A stretch of 18,699 nucleotides of DNA from Candidatus Parvarchaeota archaeon (lineage in GTDB: Archaea; Nanobdellota; Nanobdellia; Parvarchaeales; Parvarchaeaceae), in contig JAMCSQ010000047.1 in assembly GCA_023378805.1 (NCBI GenBank), positions 1 to 18,699 of the forward strand. The letters are read 5' to 3'. Both the position numbers and the translations under genes were made by a program. Below, one piece after another: positions 1-8,433 of this stretch. The first letter of the stretch is position 1, and every line of letters begins with the position of its first letter. The notes beneath the pieces are model-generated. The model did no database searches, was not told the DNA's origin, and saw only the letters and a list, made by a program, of their open reading frames with translations.

Positions 1-30
1 TAAATATGACCTCGCTCTGATTTTTAATTA

Positions 31-1529
31 AAGGAGGTGATCCAGCCGCATGTTCCCATACGGCTACCTTGTGGCGACTTAACCCTACTCACTGAACCTA
101 GATTCGGTTATCGCATAACGACAATCTCATCTAAATCCAACTTGTTTGGTTTGACGGGCAGTGTGTGCAAGGAGCAGGAAAGTATTCACCGCGCTTTGTT
201 GAAACGCGGTTACTACGGATTCCGCCTTCACGAGGCCGAGTTACAGACCTCGATTCGAACTAGGGTAAAGATTCGGGGATTAGCTCCTCCTTTCGGAGTG
301 GCGTCCTATTGCCTTTACCATTGCAATTCGCGTGTAGCCCAGAGGATTAGGGTCGTACTGACCTACCGTCGCCCTCACCTTCCTCTTTCTTTCGAAAGCA
401 GTCTCTATATTTTGCTCATTCACAACGGATTGCATGTTAGCAAATATAGAAGAGGGTCTTGTTAGTTACCCGACTTAACGGGACGTCTCAAGATACTAAC
501 TGATGATGGCCATGCAACACCTTTCAGCGCATTTGGTAAGCTCTTCAGGCTGACCTTCATATTGCTGTCGCTTCTGGTAAGATTCCCGGAGTTGAATCCA
601 ATTGAACCGCAAACTTCACCCGTTTTTGTGCTCCCCCGCCAATTCCTTTAAGTTTCGACCTTGCGATTATACTCCCCAAGTGGCTTACTTAACGCCTTCG
701 CTGTCACACTGCATTTCCTCAAGGAAATGCAACGTATAGTAAGCAGCGTTTACTGCTAGGGCTACCCGGGTATCTAATCCGGTTTGTTCTCCTAGCCTTC
801 GTCCCTCACCGTCAGGTCCGTTCTGGAGATGTGCCTTCGCTATTGGTGGTCTTTTTCGGATTAAAGGATTTTACTCCTACCCGAAAAGTTCCCATCTCCC
901 CTCCCGGCCTCTAGTCTAGAAGTATTTATACCATGCCTTTCCGTTAAACGAAAAGATTTAAGCACAAACTATCCAAACCAGCTACGAACGCTTTAGACTC
1001 AATAATAATGGTCACAACTCGGGCCGCAGGTATTACCGCGGCTGCTGGCACCCGCTTGCCCAGCCCTTATTCGCCACGCCATTTCAAAACGTGGCAAAAG
1101 TTCCTTCCGAAACGGAAAGAACACTTGGGATTCCCTCATCACGCTTTCGCGCATTGTGGAGTTTTCGGGACTGCTGCACACCGTAGTGCTAGGGTCCTTG
1201 TCTCAGTACCCTTCTGGGGGAAACCACTTCCATGGCCCCTACTGATCTGAGATTTGGTGAGCCGTTACCTCACCAACAGTCTAATCAGGCATAGACCGAT
1301 CGTTAGGCGGATTATTCCGGTATTAGAAATAACCATTTCACAATAAAATCGTTTCAGAAATTATTGCTATGGAGTATTAACCTCAGTTTCCCGAGGATAT
1401 CCTCCTCCTAACGTTACGTTATCTATGTGTTGCCTCAGCCGTACGCAATCTACTATTACCTAGTAGATGAACTTGCATGTCTCATTCGAATCCCAATAGC
1501 AGTGACCTCCAGCAGGATCAACTGGAATT
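31..1529 (-). rRNA. rrs: 16S ribosomal RNA, complete, archaeal
   Basis: Small-subunit rRNA on the minus strand. The 5' end reads ATTCCAGTTGATCCTGCTGG (archaeal 21F region) near 1510-1528. The 530 loop is canonical at about 1028-1050, and the archaeal 915 signature is exact at 629-648. The 3' end is GGATCACCTCCTT, with the anti-Shine-Dalgarno intact. Length is about 1.5 kb, so there is no large intron. Helix 45 keeps the GGAA loop that KsgA dimethylates. Three positions near the decoding site look abnormal by eye alignment to E. coli numbering: U at 1400 instead of C (about position 162), and CC at 1498-1499 instead of UA (about positions 72-73). The universal 1391/1406 and 1492 primer sites therefore carry mismatches. 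Nothing can be said about 23S/5S linkage because only 30 nt downstream are present. Confidence 0.97.
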
Positions 1530-1702
1530 GGTGCATTAACATCATCATGCATAAATATGAAATTCACGCACTCACTATTCTTCATTTGCTTTTTAAAGCA
1601 TCGAATATTATCTGCATATGAAAAGATGCAATCACAGCACTGCGATGCAGCACTCCTGCGTATCCGGGATATACAGATAATTACTTTATTTGCACATTCT
1701 AA
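1530..1702 (-). other. 16S rRNA 5' leader
   Basis: The interval between the 16S promoter and the mature 5' end has no convincing protein gene. In minus-strand RNA, 1636-1654 can form an 8-bp hairpin closed by an AUC triloop with two G-U pairs. A GCUUU/AAAGC hairpin lies near 1590. The 16S processing stem would need a complementary trailer, but only about 30 nt of trailer lie inside the window and I found no clear pairing. The remaining bases up to the stop of the next gene at 1838 are AT-rich and hold only the promoter. Confidence 0.5.
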
Positions 1703-1717
1703 TTTAAATACTTTTTG
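1703..1717 (-). promoter_or_regulatory. 16S rRNA promoter (BRE and TATA box)
   Basis: The minus strand reads CAAAAAG followed by TATTTAAA, an A-rich BRE directly joined to a TATA box. Predicted initiation is about 25 nt downstream, near 1680, leaving a leader of about 150 nt. The same AAAAAGTAT core precedes several other genes in the window. Confidence 0.55.
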
Positions 1718-1837
1718 CACTTTAAAACCGCTAAAACGGCACGATATCAAATATTTTGATAAAAAAAACGGCATTGTTTAAAAATGAGACAATGACAAGG
1801 ATATAAAGGTTAAGTTATCAATAAAAATAAAAGCGGG

Positions 1838-2821
1838 TTACCTTTTCTTGTTTTCAAAGAAGAATGAAAACAGGCTAAGAATAGAAGTTGCAGTTACTGA
1901 TAAAAGTAACAATGAGAATGCAAACGATGTTCCGTATGAAGAACTGGTATTAGCCGCTCCAAATCCAAAAAGATAATTAAAGCCGTAAGACATTGAACCT
2001 GAGACCTGTGTTAAAGGCAAGCCTAATATTGCATCAAGAAACATTGCAAGTACAAACAATGCGGACAAGCTACCTAAAATAAGTAAAGCAGTTCTACGCA
2101 TTTTCTTATTGCCGTAAACTAGATATGCTAATATTATAGTCAGAATAAAGAACACTATCAGAATATCGTAATGCAGCATACCAGAAATTCTCAATATACT
2201 GTCATAAGCTAAAAGATAAACGGCAGCTGCCAAGCTTAAAATAATTGATCCAAGCATAGCGTAGTTTGCAGCTTTTACAAACTTTCTTTTCATTGAAAGA
2301 CCTAAACCTAAAAGAACTATTATTACAACTAAAAATATGCTGCCTACATAATCAAAGTAATTTGTGGGTTTAGGGGTACTAACAATTGGAGGAGTTACAC
2401 TTGGAGCTGTGCTTTTTGTGGAATTAATAACGTTAATAGTTAACTGCACAGGTGAAACAGAAGGATCATCACCAACCGCAGAAATATTGAATTTATATGT
2501 CCCTATAGGTGCCCCCTTTGCAACAGCTATGCCTAAGGTTCCGCTGTATGTTGGATCTTGGTTTGAAGCACTAGGTGTAAAGGTTATATAACTACTAAGA
2601 GGACTTTCAGCAAGCGAGGTTCCCCAATAACTTCCATTGAACAATGAAATTGTGAATCCTATATCTGCAGAATTGCCCTGTGAGATATTTACTGAGTACT
2701 GCGTTAACGTAACCTTTGAATATCCATAACCTACTGCGTGAACAGCACTCAATGCGAATATTAATAGGAAAATGAAAACAGTCGAAATTATAATGGCCTG
2801 CTTAGCTTGCATACTAACCAT
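1838..2821 (-). CDS. Membrane protein with Ig-like extracellular domain and C-terminal TM bundle
   Basis: Family not recognised. Residues about 8-30 form a hydrophobic signal or anchor segment. Residues about 35-135 are Ser/Thr/Asn-rich and beta-strand-like, similar in pattern to archaeal Ig-like or NEW3-type surface modules, with several N-X-S/T sites. From about residue 155 come five or so hydrophobic helices. It is therefore a membrane protein with one N-terminal external domain and a C-terminal membrane bundle. It starts 12 nt after the stop of the HIT gene, so the two are probably co-transcribed. The first ATG (MVSMQAK) and one three codons later (MQAK) are equally possible. No Shine-Dalgarno sequence is visible. 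The function is unknown; the pairing with a nucleotide hydrolase gives no clear hint. Confidence 0.8.
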   Translation of the reverse strand: MVSMQAKQAIIISTVFIFLLIFALSAVHAVGYGYSKVTLTQYSVNISQGNSADIGFTISLFNGSYWGTSLAESPLSSYITFTPSASNQDPTYSGTLGIAVAKGAPIGTYKFNISAVGDDPSVSPVQLTINVINSTKSTAPSVTPPIVSTPKPTNYFDYVGSIFLVVIIVLLGLGLSMKRKFVKAANYAMLGSIILSLAAAVYLLAYDSILRISGMLHYDILIVFFILTIILAYLVYGNKKMRRTALLILGSLSALFVLAMFLDAILGLPLTQVSGSMSYGFNYLFGFGAANTSSSYGTSFAFSLLLLSVTATSILSLFSFFFENKKR

Positions 2822-2833
2822 TACAATACTATC

Positions 2834-3256
2834 TTATTTAAACATTTCTACAGCCTTTGCTATCTTCTCTCTAAATTCCTCTTCTTCAGTTTCATCATTA
2901 TACTTTGTCCTAGGCCACATAAAACCTCTTAAAGGTTTACCTTTTTCTCTAGGTATTATATGAACGTGAAAATGCGGCACGCTTTGGCTTATGATATTGT
3001 TATTTATAAGCAGCATGCCATCACAGCCTGTTCCATTTTTTACGCCTTCTGCTATTCTTTTAGTTTCAACGGCAATCCCCTTTAAATAATCTTCAGAAAA
3101 ATCAAACAACGTTTCAATGTGCTTTTTGGGTATCAGCAAAGTATGTCCTTTGAATATTGGACTTTTATCTAAAAATGCAATGAAATTTTCGTTCTCGAAA
3201 ACCACACTCGCCCTTATTCCTTTCTTAGCTATTTTACAGAACACACATTCTTCCAT
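2834..3256 (-). CDS. HIT-family nucleotide hydrolase/transferase
   Basis: A 140-residue histidine-triad protein. The signature HFHVHIIP at residues 95-102 supplies H95, H97 and H99; the middle His is the expected nucleophile attacking the alpha-phosphate of nucleotide substrates such as AMP-lysine or dinucleoside polyphosphates. Cys4 and Cys7 (CVFC) form the N-terminal half of the zinc site often found in this family. The length is normal for HINT/HIT proteins. It is a soluble cytoplasmic enzyme and first gene of a two-gene unit with the downstream membrane protein. A TATA element lies about 25 nt before the ATG, implying a nearly leaderless transcript. The exact substrate cannot be read from the sequence. 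Confidence 0.95.
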   Translation of the reverse strand: MEECVFCKIAKKGIRASVVFENENFIAFLDKSPIFKGHTLLIPKKHIETLFDFSEDYLKGIAVETKRIAEGVKNGTGCDGMLLINNNIISQSVPHFHVHIIPREKGKPLRGFMWPRTKYNDETEEEEFREKIAKAVEMFK

Positions 3257-3274
3257 CTAGTTTCTAGGAAATGC

Positions 3275-3284
3275 ATTTATAAAA
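3275..3284 (-). promoter_or_regulatory. Promoter of the HIT gene
   Basis: The minus strand has CTTTTATAAATG, with the TATA centre about 25 nt before the ATG at 3256, predicting a leaderless mRNA. It lies just after the stop of the upstream 213-residue gene. Confidence 0.5.
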
Positions 3285-3290
3285 GATTTT

Positions 3291-3932
3291 TCATATTTCA
3301 TACTGCACTATACTTAATATTGTGGTATTCATACTTTCTTTTATTTCTTTAAGCGCCTTCGAGTCTTTTGATTCAATGTAAGGCAGAAGATCCAAATCTA
3401 ACGGAGTATTTTCAAGTCTTCTATTATAGTTTTCACGAAGGTACTTTGCAACTTCTTTGTCATACGCTTCCCACTTAACTCTTAAAAACCTTATAAAATC
3501 CTTTTCTACGGAAGTTGCCAGTCTATGAGAATATGCGTAGGAATGACCAAAGTCAACAAGCCACTTTTCCGTAACTTCATGATGCTTAGCTATACTTTCT
3601 ACTGTATCAACAAGTTTATTGCGTACTACAATTAATTTTGGAAAATTTTTGTCAAGGAAAATGCGCCTGCCATCTACGGAATAACCCCCCGTGTACTTAA
3701 TAGAATAATCTGTATTTATAATCAATTCGCTAACATCTCTGCTTTCTAATACTTTCCCAATATATTTCTTTCTATAATATATGATATCATTGTCAACCTG
3801 TACTATAGAATTTACTTTTAACTGTTTATTCAATAGGATTTTTACCATTGAAGGGGAGATATAATTGACAGCCAGTCCTATAATCTGACCATTTTCACTC
3901 TTTTTTCTAGATAAAATTCTATACTTCATCAT
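3291..3932 (-). CDS. Hypothetical protein with possible His/Glu metal-binding motif
   Basis: Not recognised with certainty. The N-terminal 90 residues are beta-rich. The middle region, residues about 90-150, carries H117-H118-E119, E122, H130, H136 and E143 in helices (KHHEVTEKWL ... GHSYAYSHRLA ... E). This HExxE-(13)-H-(6)-E layout resembles small archaeal proteins with zincin-like or metal-coordinating helices, but it is not a textbook HExxH protease motif. The C-terminal 60 residues are helical and charged. No signal peptide or membrane segment is seen, so it is probably cytoplasmic. A TATA element about 25 nt before the ATG indicates its own leaderless promoter. Start is at the first of two adjacent ATG codons; the second works equally well. 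Confidence 0.75.
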   Translation of the reverse strand: MMKYRILSRKKSENGQIIGLAVNYISPSMVKILLNKQLKVNSIVQVDNDIIYYRKKYIGKVLESRDVSELIINTDYSIKYTGGYSVDGRRIFLDKNFPKLIVVRNKLVDTVESIAKHHEVTEKWLVDFGHSYAYSHRLATSVEKDFIRFLRVKWEAYDKEVAKYLRENYNRRLENTPLDLDLLPYIESKDSKALKEIKESMNTTILSIVQYEI

Positions 3933-3952
3933 ATTTTAAATAATCCCGCCCA

Positions 3953-3968
3953 ATATTTATACTTTTTT
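3953..3968 (-). promoter_or_regulatory. Promoter of the 213-residue gene
   Basis: The minus strand reads AAAAAAGTATAAATATT, a BRE plus TATA element about 25 nt before the ATG at 3932. It is almost identical to the promoter in front of the L21e operon. Confidence 0.6.
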
Positions 3969-4090
3969 ATGATTAAATTGTAAATTTTCTAATCATTTTA
4001 AGTATTCATAAGTAATCAAATATCCTATATAAAGGTTACTATTTTAAATTGTCGATTTTTAGCAAAAAACTCGTAAATTTTAGAAGCTCC

Positions 4091-4107
4091 TCTTATAATA
4101 TAAAGGT
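4091..4107 (+). promoter_or_regulatory. Promoter of the thermopsin gene
   Basis: CTTATAATATAAAGG lies about 30-35 nt before the ATG at 4136 and supports that start. A second TATA-like sequence at 4024-4034 is farther upstream and would give a leader of about 80 nt. Confidence 0.45.
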
Positions 4108-4135
4108 ACTTAAATTTCCAGCTGCTCATGAATGT

Positions 4136-5353
4136 ATGGATGATCAAAAGTCAGAGATGCTGATGCTTTTTGGATGGGTATCTGCTATACTTATTATAGC
4201 AGTCGCAATGCTTTATCCATACAGCAATTATCAATTTACAACCTTGGGTATAAGCAGTGGAGTCAACCTTTATTCATGTAAATATTCTGAACCAGCACCG
4301 ATGGGTATAGTTGATTATGGAGTTAGTAGCTATGGCAATGTATATAACATATCTACAAATTCAATACAAAGCAGTATAACTTTAAACAACTTACTAACAA
4401 ATTTAAGCGGTGATTACAACGCATCTATACAGCTAAATTTAAATGTTATGTTGGAATATGAAAATCAAACGCGAGTTTATTTTGCACAGAATGTTATTCT
4501 TATGGATACAAAAACTGGACAGATAAGATTCATAGATAATGTATGGAATAACTCCGGAATAAATACAAGCTTGAATAATCAGTTCATAAAAGGCAATGGC
4601 ACTGTTTCCCCTTCTATTAAAAATTATACTTATTATTCTTACCAAGCTGTGAATCAAACTGGAGATAATATAACTTTAAATGACAATCAAACTGTTTACC
4701 TAAGGACAAATTCTAGCATTTCAAAAGAAGGTATACCACAGATAATCTTTTCATACAATGATGGATATGGATGGATAGAATACGATAAAGTAAACTTACT
4801 CATACATGAAAACATAAAAAACTATTCCATTCTTATAAGTGGTTTCAATTACACTCCAAGCTACAACTTTTATGATGCAGGGATAATAATCGGCGGACCC
4901 GGTGACGGTTCCAATACAACGCTTATAAGTGGATCCGCTAAATTTACACTAAGTTATTGGAATGAAAATAACTTTCAGAATGTACAAGATGCATATAATT
5001 TTGGTTGTGACACTGAAGAAGGAATAAATAATGCAATTGTATCCCCTTCGTTTTATAATAATGGTTTGCTATATGCTAATATAAACAACGGGAAAAACAT
5101 TTATCTAGGAAACTTATGGTCTACAAATTCCTCCAATATAGGAATACTTTACGTAAATAGCTCTTTTAATAATATTATAATTTCATTGAGCAGGGATGGT
5201 CATGCATTTAACGAAAGTTTAAGAAATGGAAAAGGTAAGTTTACAATGGAAGCAGGAAATTATATTATAGATGCATATTCAAACGACAATAGAATTTACA
5301 GTGAAAATTACACATTAGAGAAAGGGATGATTAATAATATAAATATAAAATAA
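4136..5353 (+). CDS. Thermopsin-family acid protease, membrane-anchored
   Basis: Matches the thermopsin family (MEROPS A05) by block pattern: PMGIVDYG, then QLNLNVMLEYEN, FAQNVILMDTKTG, FIDNVWNNS, a long central region, FNYTP, IIIGGPGDG, LSYWNENNF and AYNFGCDTEEGI. Thermopsins are acid-active peptidases of acidophilic archaea; their catalytic residues are not established. Residues about 8-27 form one hydrophobic segment that could be an uncleaved anchor or signal peptide; the rest is predicted outside the cell. About 19 N-X-S/T sequons make it an obvious substrate for the AglB encoded in this window. The last 75 residues form a separate small beta module. An in-frame TTG upstream at 4049 would add 29 residues before the hydrophobic segment and is unlikely. 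It is a single gene convergent with the MFS gene. Confidence 0.88.
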   Translation: MDDQKSEMLMLFGWVSAILIIAVAMLYPYSNYQFTTLGISSGVNLYSCKYSEPAPMGIVDYGVSSYGNVYNISTNSIQSSITLNNLLTNLSGDYNASIQLNLNVMLEYENQTRVYFAQNVILMDTKTGQIRFIDNVWNNSGINTSLNNQFIKGNGTVSPSIKNYTYYSYQAVNQTGDNITLNDNQTVYLRTNSSISKEGIPQIIFSYNDGYGWIEYDKVNLLIHENIKNYSILISGFNYTPSYNFYDAGIIIGGPGDGSNTTLISGSAKFTLSYWNENNFQNVQDAYNFGCDTEEGINNAIVSPSFYNNGLLYANINNGKNIYLGNLWSTNSSNIGILYVNSSFNNIIISLSRDGHAFNESLRNGKGKFTMEAGNYIIDAYSNDNRIYSENYTLEKGMINNINIK

Positions 5354-5382
5354 GTAATCTTTTTTCAAAAAGTAATAATTAA
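5354..5382. terminator. T-rich convergent intergenic region, possible bidirectional terminator
   Basis: Only 29 nt separate the convergent thermopsin and MFS genes. The top strand has a TCTTTTTTC run right after the thermopsin stop, as expected for intrinsic archaeal termination. No stem-loop is evident. Confidence 0.35.
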
Positions 5383-7059
5383 TTATCTTACTTTTTCTGC
5401 GCCAGTTGCCAATCCATGCTTTGTGAATGCAGATAGTATTGCTGCTGCTATCAATATAATTATGCCTATATATAATGCCGCTCTTAATCCCTGCATAAAC
5501 GGAGATGCAATCAATTTTGGAATAAAACTACTTTCATTCATAATTCTTAGTGATGAATTTGGTATAAGCGAAGTTAATGAAGATGGCACTTGAGATAAAA
5601 ATGTGGATACTGGATTAATTCCAAGAAACGCCGAAAAAAGGAAAGAAGAAGCAGGTATTGCAGCGAACTGTGAGGATAGAGCTGATGGAACGTTTAATGT
5701 TGTCAATTGCGTAGAAATTATAGAAGGCAATGCGTATGAGAATACAGTTATAGTTATTGTGAAGAATATTGCCATGCTTATCATTTGGCCTATATTTGCA
5801 AAGGTTGTTCTTATGCCATTCCCAACTCCCCTATCTTTCCAAGGAAGTGCATCCATTGCTCTCTTTGTGTTTGGGGCAGCAAACATTCCATTTCCTGCGC
5901 CTATAACAAACAGCACTATTGCAAATGGAACATAAGAAAAACTAGCAGAAAAAGTAGTTAAAAGAAACAGCCCTACTGCTGTTATCAAAAGACCGATTGT
6001 ACTGAATATTCTTGCACCGAATTTATCCGTTAAAACACCGCTTATCGGCCCCAGGGCTATAAAACCTACCATTAAGGGTATCATGTATATCCCTGCCCAA
6101 AATGGCGTCTGGGCGATCGTAAAATTATGCAATGGAAGATAAACTCCCTGTAGCCAGATTATAACCAAAAACATCACTGCGCCTCTTGCAAGAGCGCTTA
6201 AAAACAACGCAAGAGAACTAAAAAGAAACTGTACGTTTCTGAATAAAGACAACTTAAATAAGGGGTTTTTAATTTTCCTTTCTATTGGGATAAACAGTAT
6301 TATAAGAAAAACACCTATAATGAGACTTGCGATTACCCACGGGTTTACCCAGCCCAGTGGATTCGTTTTATATGGAGTAAGAGCATATGTAAAGCCTAAC
6401 GCTACGAGGATTAAACCTACTGAAAGAGCAAGGTTGCCTTTCCAATCCAGTCCTTTTTTCTTTCCACCGGTCTTTTCCTCCTTCAATTTGTAATAAGACC
6501 AAAAAGCGCCTAAAACTGCGAAAGGAATGTTGACTATAAATATCAAGTGAAAGTCAAATGGGGCCAATAAACCACCAGCTACTAACCCTATAAATGATCC
6601 TGCAAGGAAAGCAACTTGATTAGTTCCAAGTGCCTTTCCTCTTTCATTGTCAGGAAACGCATCGGTAAGCAGAGCCGTGCTGTTAACCATTATGAATCCA
6701 CCGCCGACTCCTTGAACCAATCTAAAAATTATTATGAACAAAACGCCGTTTGTGCCAGAGTTATATGGTGTAAAAGAAAGAGCTATAGAAGCCGCAGCAA
6801 AGATTGCAAATCCTATTGTATAAAATTTTTTCCTTCCATAGTCATCAGACAATCTGCCAAAAGTAACAAGAAGAGAAGCCGTTACAACCATATAACCTAA
6901 AAGAACCCAAAGAAGCAATGTAAAATTACCAGGTGCTATTGGATTAACGTTTAAACCACGAAATATTGAAGGAAGAGATATAAGTATTATTGTGGCATTT
7001 ATAGAAGCCATTAAACCGCCCATTGTTGTATTTGCTAGAACTGTCCATTTATACTGCAT
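5383..7059 (-). CDS. MFS transporter, DHA2 (14-TM) drug/proton antiporter type
   Basis: A 558-residue major facilitator. MFS motif A is clear at residues 68-78 (GRLSDDYGRKK) in the loop after TM2. RLVQGVGGG (motif B region) lies in TM4, and the antiporter motif C is recognisable as GSFIGLVAGGLLAPF in TM5. About fourteen hydrophobic segments place it in the DHA2 family of drug or metabolite:H+ antiporters of the cytoplasmic membrane. The region at about residues 450-515 forms a larger external loop with several Ser/Thr before the final helix. In an acidophile a proton-driven exporter has abundant driving force; the substrate cannot be inferred. It has its own promoter with TATA near 7081-7092, about 27 nt before the ATG. 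Confidence 0.93.
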   Translation of the reverse strand: MQYKWTVLANTTMGGLMASINATIILISLPSIFRGLNVNPIAPGNFTLLLWVLLGYMVVTASLLVTFGRLSDDYGRKKFYTIGFAIFAAASIALSFTPYNSGTNGVLFIIIFRLVQGVGGGFIMVNSTALLTDAFPDNERGKALGTNQVAFLAGSFIGLVAGGLLAPFDFHLIFIVNIPFAVLGAFWSYYKLKEEKTGGKKKGLDWKGNLALSVGLILVALGFTYALTPYKTNPLGWVNPWVIASLIIGVFLIILFIPIERKIKNPLFKLSLFRNVQFLFSSLALFLSALARGAVMFLVIIWLQGVYLPLHNFTIAQTPFWAGIYMIPLMVGFIALGPISGVLTDKFGARIFSTIGLLITAVGLFLLTTFSASFSYVPFAIVLFVIGAGNGMFAAPNTKRAMDALPWKDRGVGNGIRTTFANIGQMISMAIFFTITITVFSYALPSIISTQLTTLNVPSALSSQFAAIPASSFLFSAFLGINPVSTFLSQVPSSLTSLIPNSSLRIMNESSFIPKLIASPFMQGLRAALYIGIIILIAAAILSAFTKHGLATGAEKVR

Positions 7060-7078
7060 CCGATATTTTACGATTTAT

Positions 7079-7093
7079 TCTATTTAAATATTT
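7079..7093 (-). promoter_or_regulatory. Promoter of the MFS gene
   Basis: The minus strand reads AAATATTTAAATAGAA, centred about 27 nt before the ATG at 7059, which predicts a leaderless transcript. The rest of the 7060-7310 interval is AT-rich and shows nothing else I can support. Confidence 0.5.
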
Positions 7094-7310
7094 ACGAATC
7101 TACGCAGTTTTTCTGTTCTATATTAACATTTCCTTGTTCTTGTCTTTATGATTGGAAAATATCCGCTAATCATTTAAAACAAAATAAGTTCTTCATAATT
7201 GTTCCTATCGTAATCTCAATATTTGTTATATACTTGTTTTATAAAAGTCAATTCACACTTTAACAAGCTGCAAAACAAAAATAAAAGAAGTCTTAACTAA
7301 ATAAAAATAT

Positions 7311-8291
7311 TTATCCAAACTTTAATCTACTATTTTTAAATGGATTCAGTGCGGTCGTTTTTATTTCTTTTTTCTGTGGCAAGAATATTTCTGCAAGCAT
7401 GCACCTTATACTGCCTCCTCCACATTCTTCTATTGTACTGACGTCTATGCTTATTACACTGCAATATTTCTCCAGCTTCTCTTTCTGCCAATTTGACAAG
7501 GAGCTTAACGCCTTCTTCGATATTACCAGCTTCTTGTTTCCTCTCGAATCCAATAATTCCAACGCATTTCCTGCAAAATCAAGCATCTGTTTAAAGGTTA
7601 ACTCAATTAAAATTTTACCAGATCTATTAATGGATGAAACAATAGCCTTTTTTTCATCTTCATCTTTTATTGAATTCAAGCAGACCATGGCAAATTTCTC
7701 TCCCAAAGCCATCATTACATTTGTGTGGTATATCGGAAAACCTGCTTCATCAAAAGCATGAAATTTTACAGGTTTGTACTTAAGTTCATTGCAAAACTTA
7801 TTTAATACTTCTTCATTCGTTCTTTCAGAGATACAGGAATAAGCTATCTTGTTTGCACGGTCAAGAACCAGGCCGCCAGTACCTTCAAGGAATTTATTGT
7901 CGTTTTCATAATATGTAAGATCTATGACTCGGGAGCAAGAAAAGCCGTAAAACATGGAAAGATTCTGGATTATGTCCGGTCGTCTTTCATTTCTCCTATT
8001 TAATGCAAGCATCGGGTAAACAACGACTGTTCCATCGGAATGAAAGGATATCCAATTATTAGGAAATATTGAATCTGGAGTGTCTATTCCCTCTAAATCA
8101 TCAAAAACAAACACATTTATACCGTTCATCCTAAGCGTTTCTACGGCGTTGTTAAATTCATTTAACGCCTGCAAATTAACTGGAGAATGAGTTTTTTTCT
8201 GGAATTTATTTGTTCTTGCTGTTTGCTCATTGAAGCCAAAATTATGCGGCCTTATCATCATTACATTGTTAGTCAATGCCTTTTCTTCCAT
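7311..8291 (-). CDS. ctlX: CtlX-like citrulline/guanidino hydrolase (arginine deiminase-related)
   Basis: A guanidino-modifying enzyme of the amidinotransferase superfamily, closest by motif to CtlX, which is linked to citrulline breakdown. Diagnostic blocks in order: RPHNFGFN (14-21), SIFPNNWISFH (74-84), YPMLALNRRNERR (92-104), FLEGTGGLVLD (134-144), IYHTNVMM with H189 (187-194), and GGGSIRCMLAEI with the expected nucleophile C297. The acidic partner, Glu136 region and His189 are all present, so the active site looks complete. The length (326) is normal. It stands alone with its own TATA element near 8331. Such a catabolic enzyme is unexpected in a reduced archaeal genome and may have been acquired laterally. 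Activity as arginine or peptidyl-arginine deiminase is the main alternative. Confidence 0.9.
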   Translation of the reverse strand: MEEKALTNNVMMIRPHNFGFNEQTARTNKFQKKTHSPVNLQALNEFNNAVETLRMNGINVFVFDDLEGIDTPDSIFPNNWISFHSDGTVVVYPMLALNRRNERRPDIIQNLSMFYGFSCSRVIDLTYYENDNKFLEGTGGLVLDRANKIAYSCISERTNEEVLNKFCNELKYKPVKFHAFDEAGFPIYHTNVMMALGEKFAMVCLNSIKDEDEKKAIVSSINRSGKILIELTFKQMLDFAGNALELLDSRGNKKLVISKKALSSLSNWQKEKLEKYCSVISIDVSTIEECGGGSIRCMLAEIFLPQKKEIKTTALNPFKNSRLKFG

Positions 8292-8328
8292 TTGCAGTTT
8301 CTACGCAAATAATCTAGCAACTGCTAAA

Positions 8329-8341
8329 AATTATTTAAAGA
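8329..8341 (-). promoter_or_regulatory. Promoter of the ctlX gene
   Basis: The minus strand reads CTTTAAATAATTT. The TATA centre is about 44 nt before the ATG at 8291, so a leader of roughly 20 nt is expected. Confidence 0.4.
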
Positions 8342-8433
8342 ATCCAACTTATATTTAAATGTTTAAACGCCTCTCAATGAACGTTTTTTAATGTTAGCTT
8401 TTAAATGTAGTATTAATAAATTAAAATGAAACC

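Noticed and set aside
1..30. Linked 23S rRNA or a 16S processing stem downstream
   Set aside because: Only 30 nt of trailer are present and I found no convincing complement in the leader, so linkage cannot be judged.
37..465. 142-codon plus-strand open frame, and others at 999-1250
   Set aside because: They lie wholly inside the 16S rRNA gene and reflect its structure-constrained sequence, with no protein-like features.
31..1529. Intron in 16S rRNA
   Set aside because: All universal landmarks are at normal spacing and total length is about 1.5 kb.
1427..1781. Short open frames on both strands between the 16S 5' end and the next gene
   Set aside because: They overlap the 16S end, leader and promoter, and their translations show no family pattern or consistent start signal.
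4049..4135. TTG start giving a 434-residue thermopsin
   Set aside because: It sits almost at the predicted start site of the distal TATA box and puts 29 unlikely residues before the signal segment; the ATG at 4136 with the nearer TATA box fits better.
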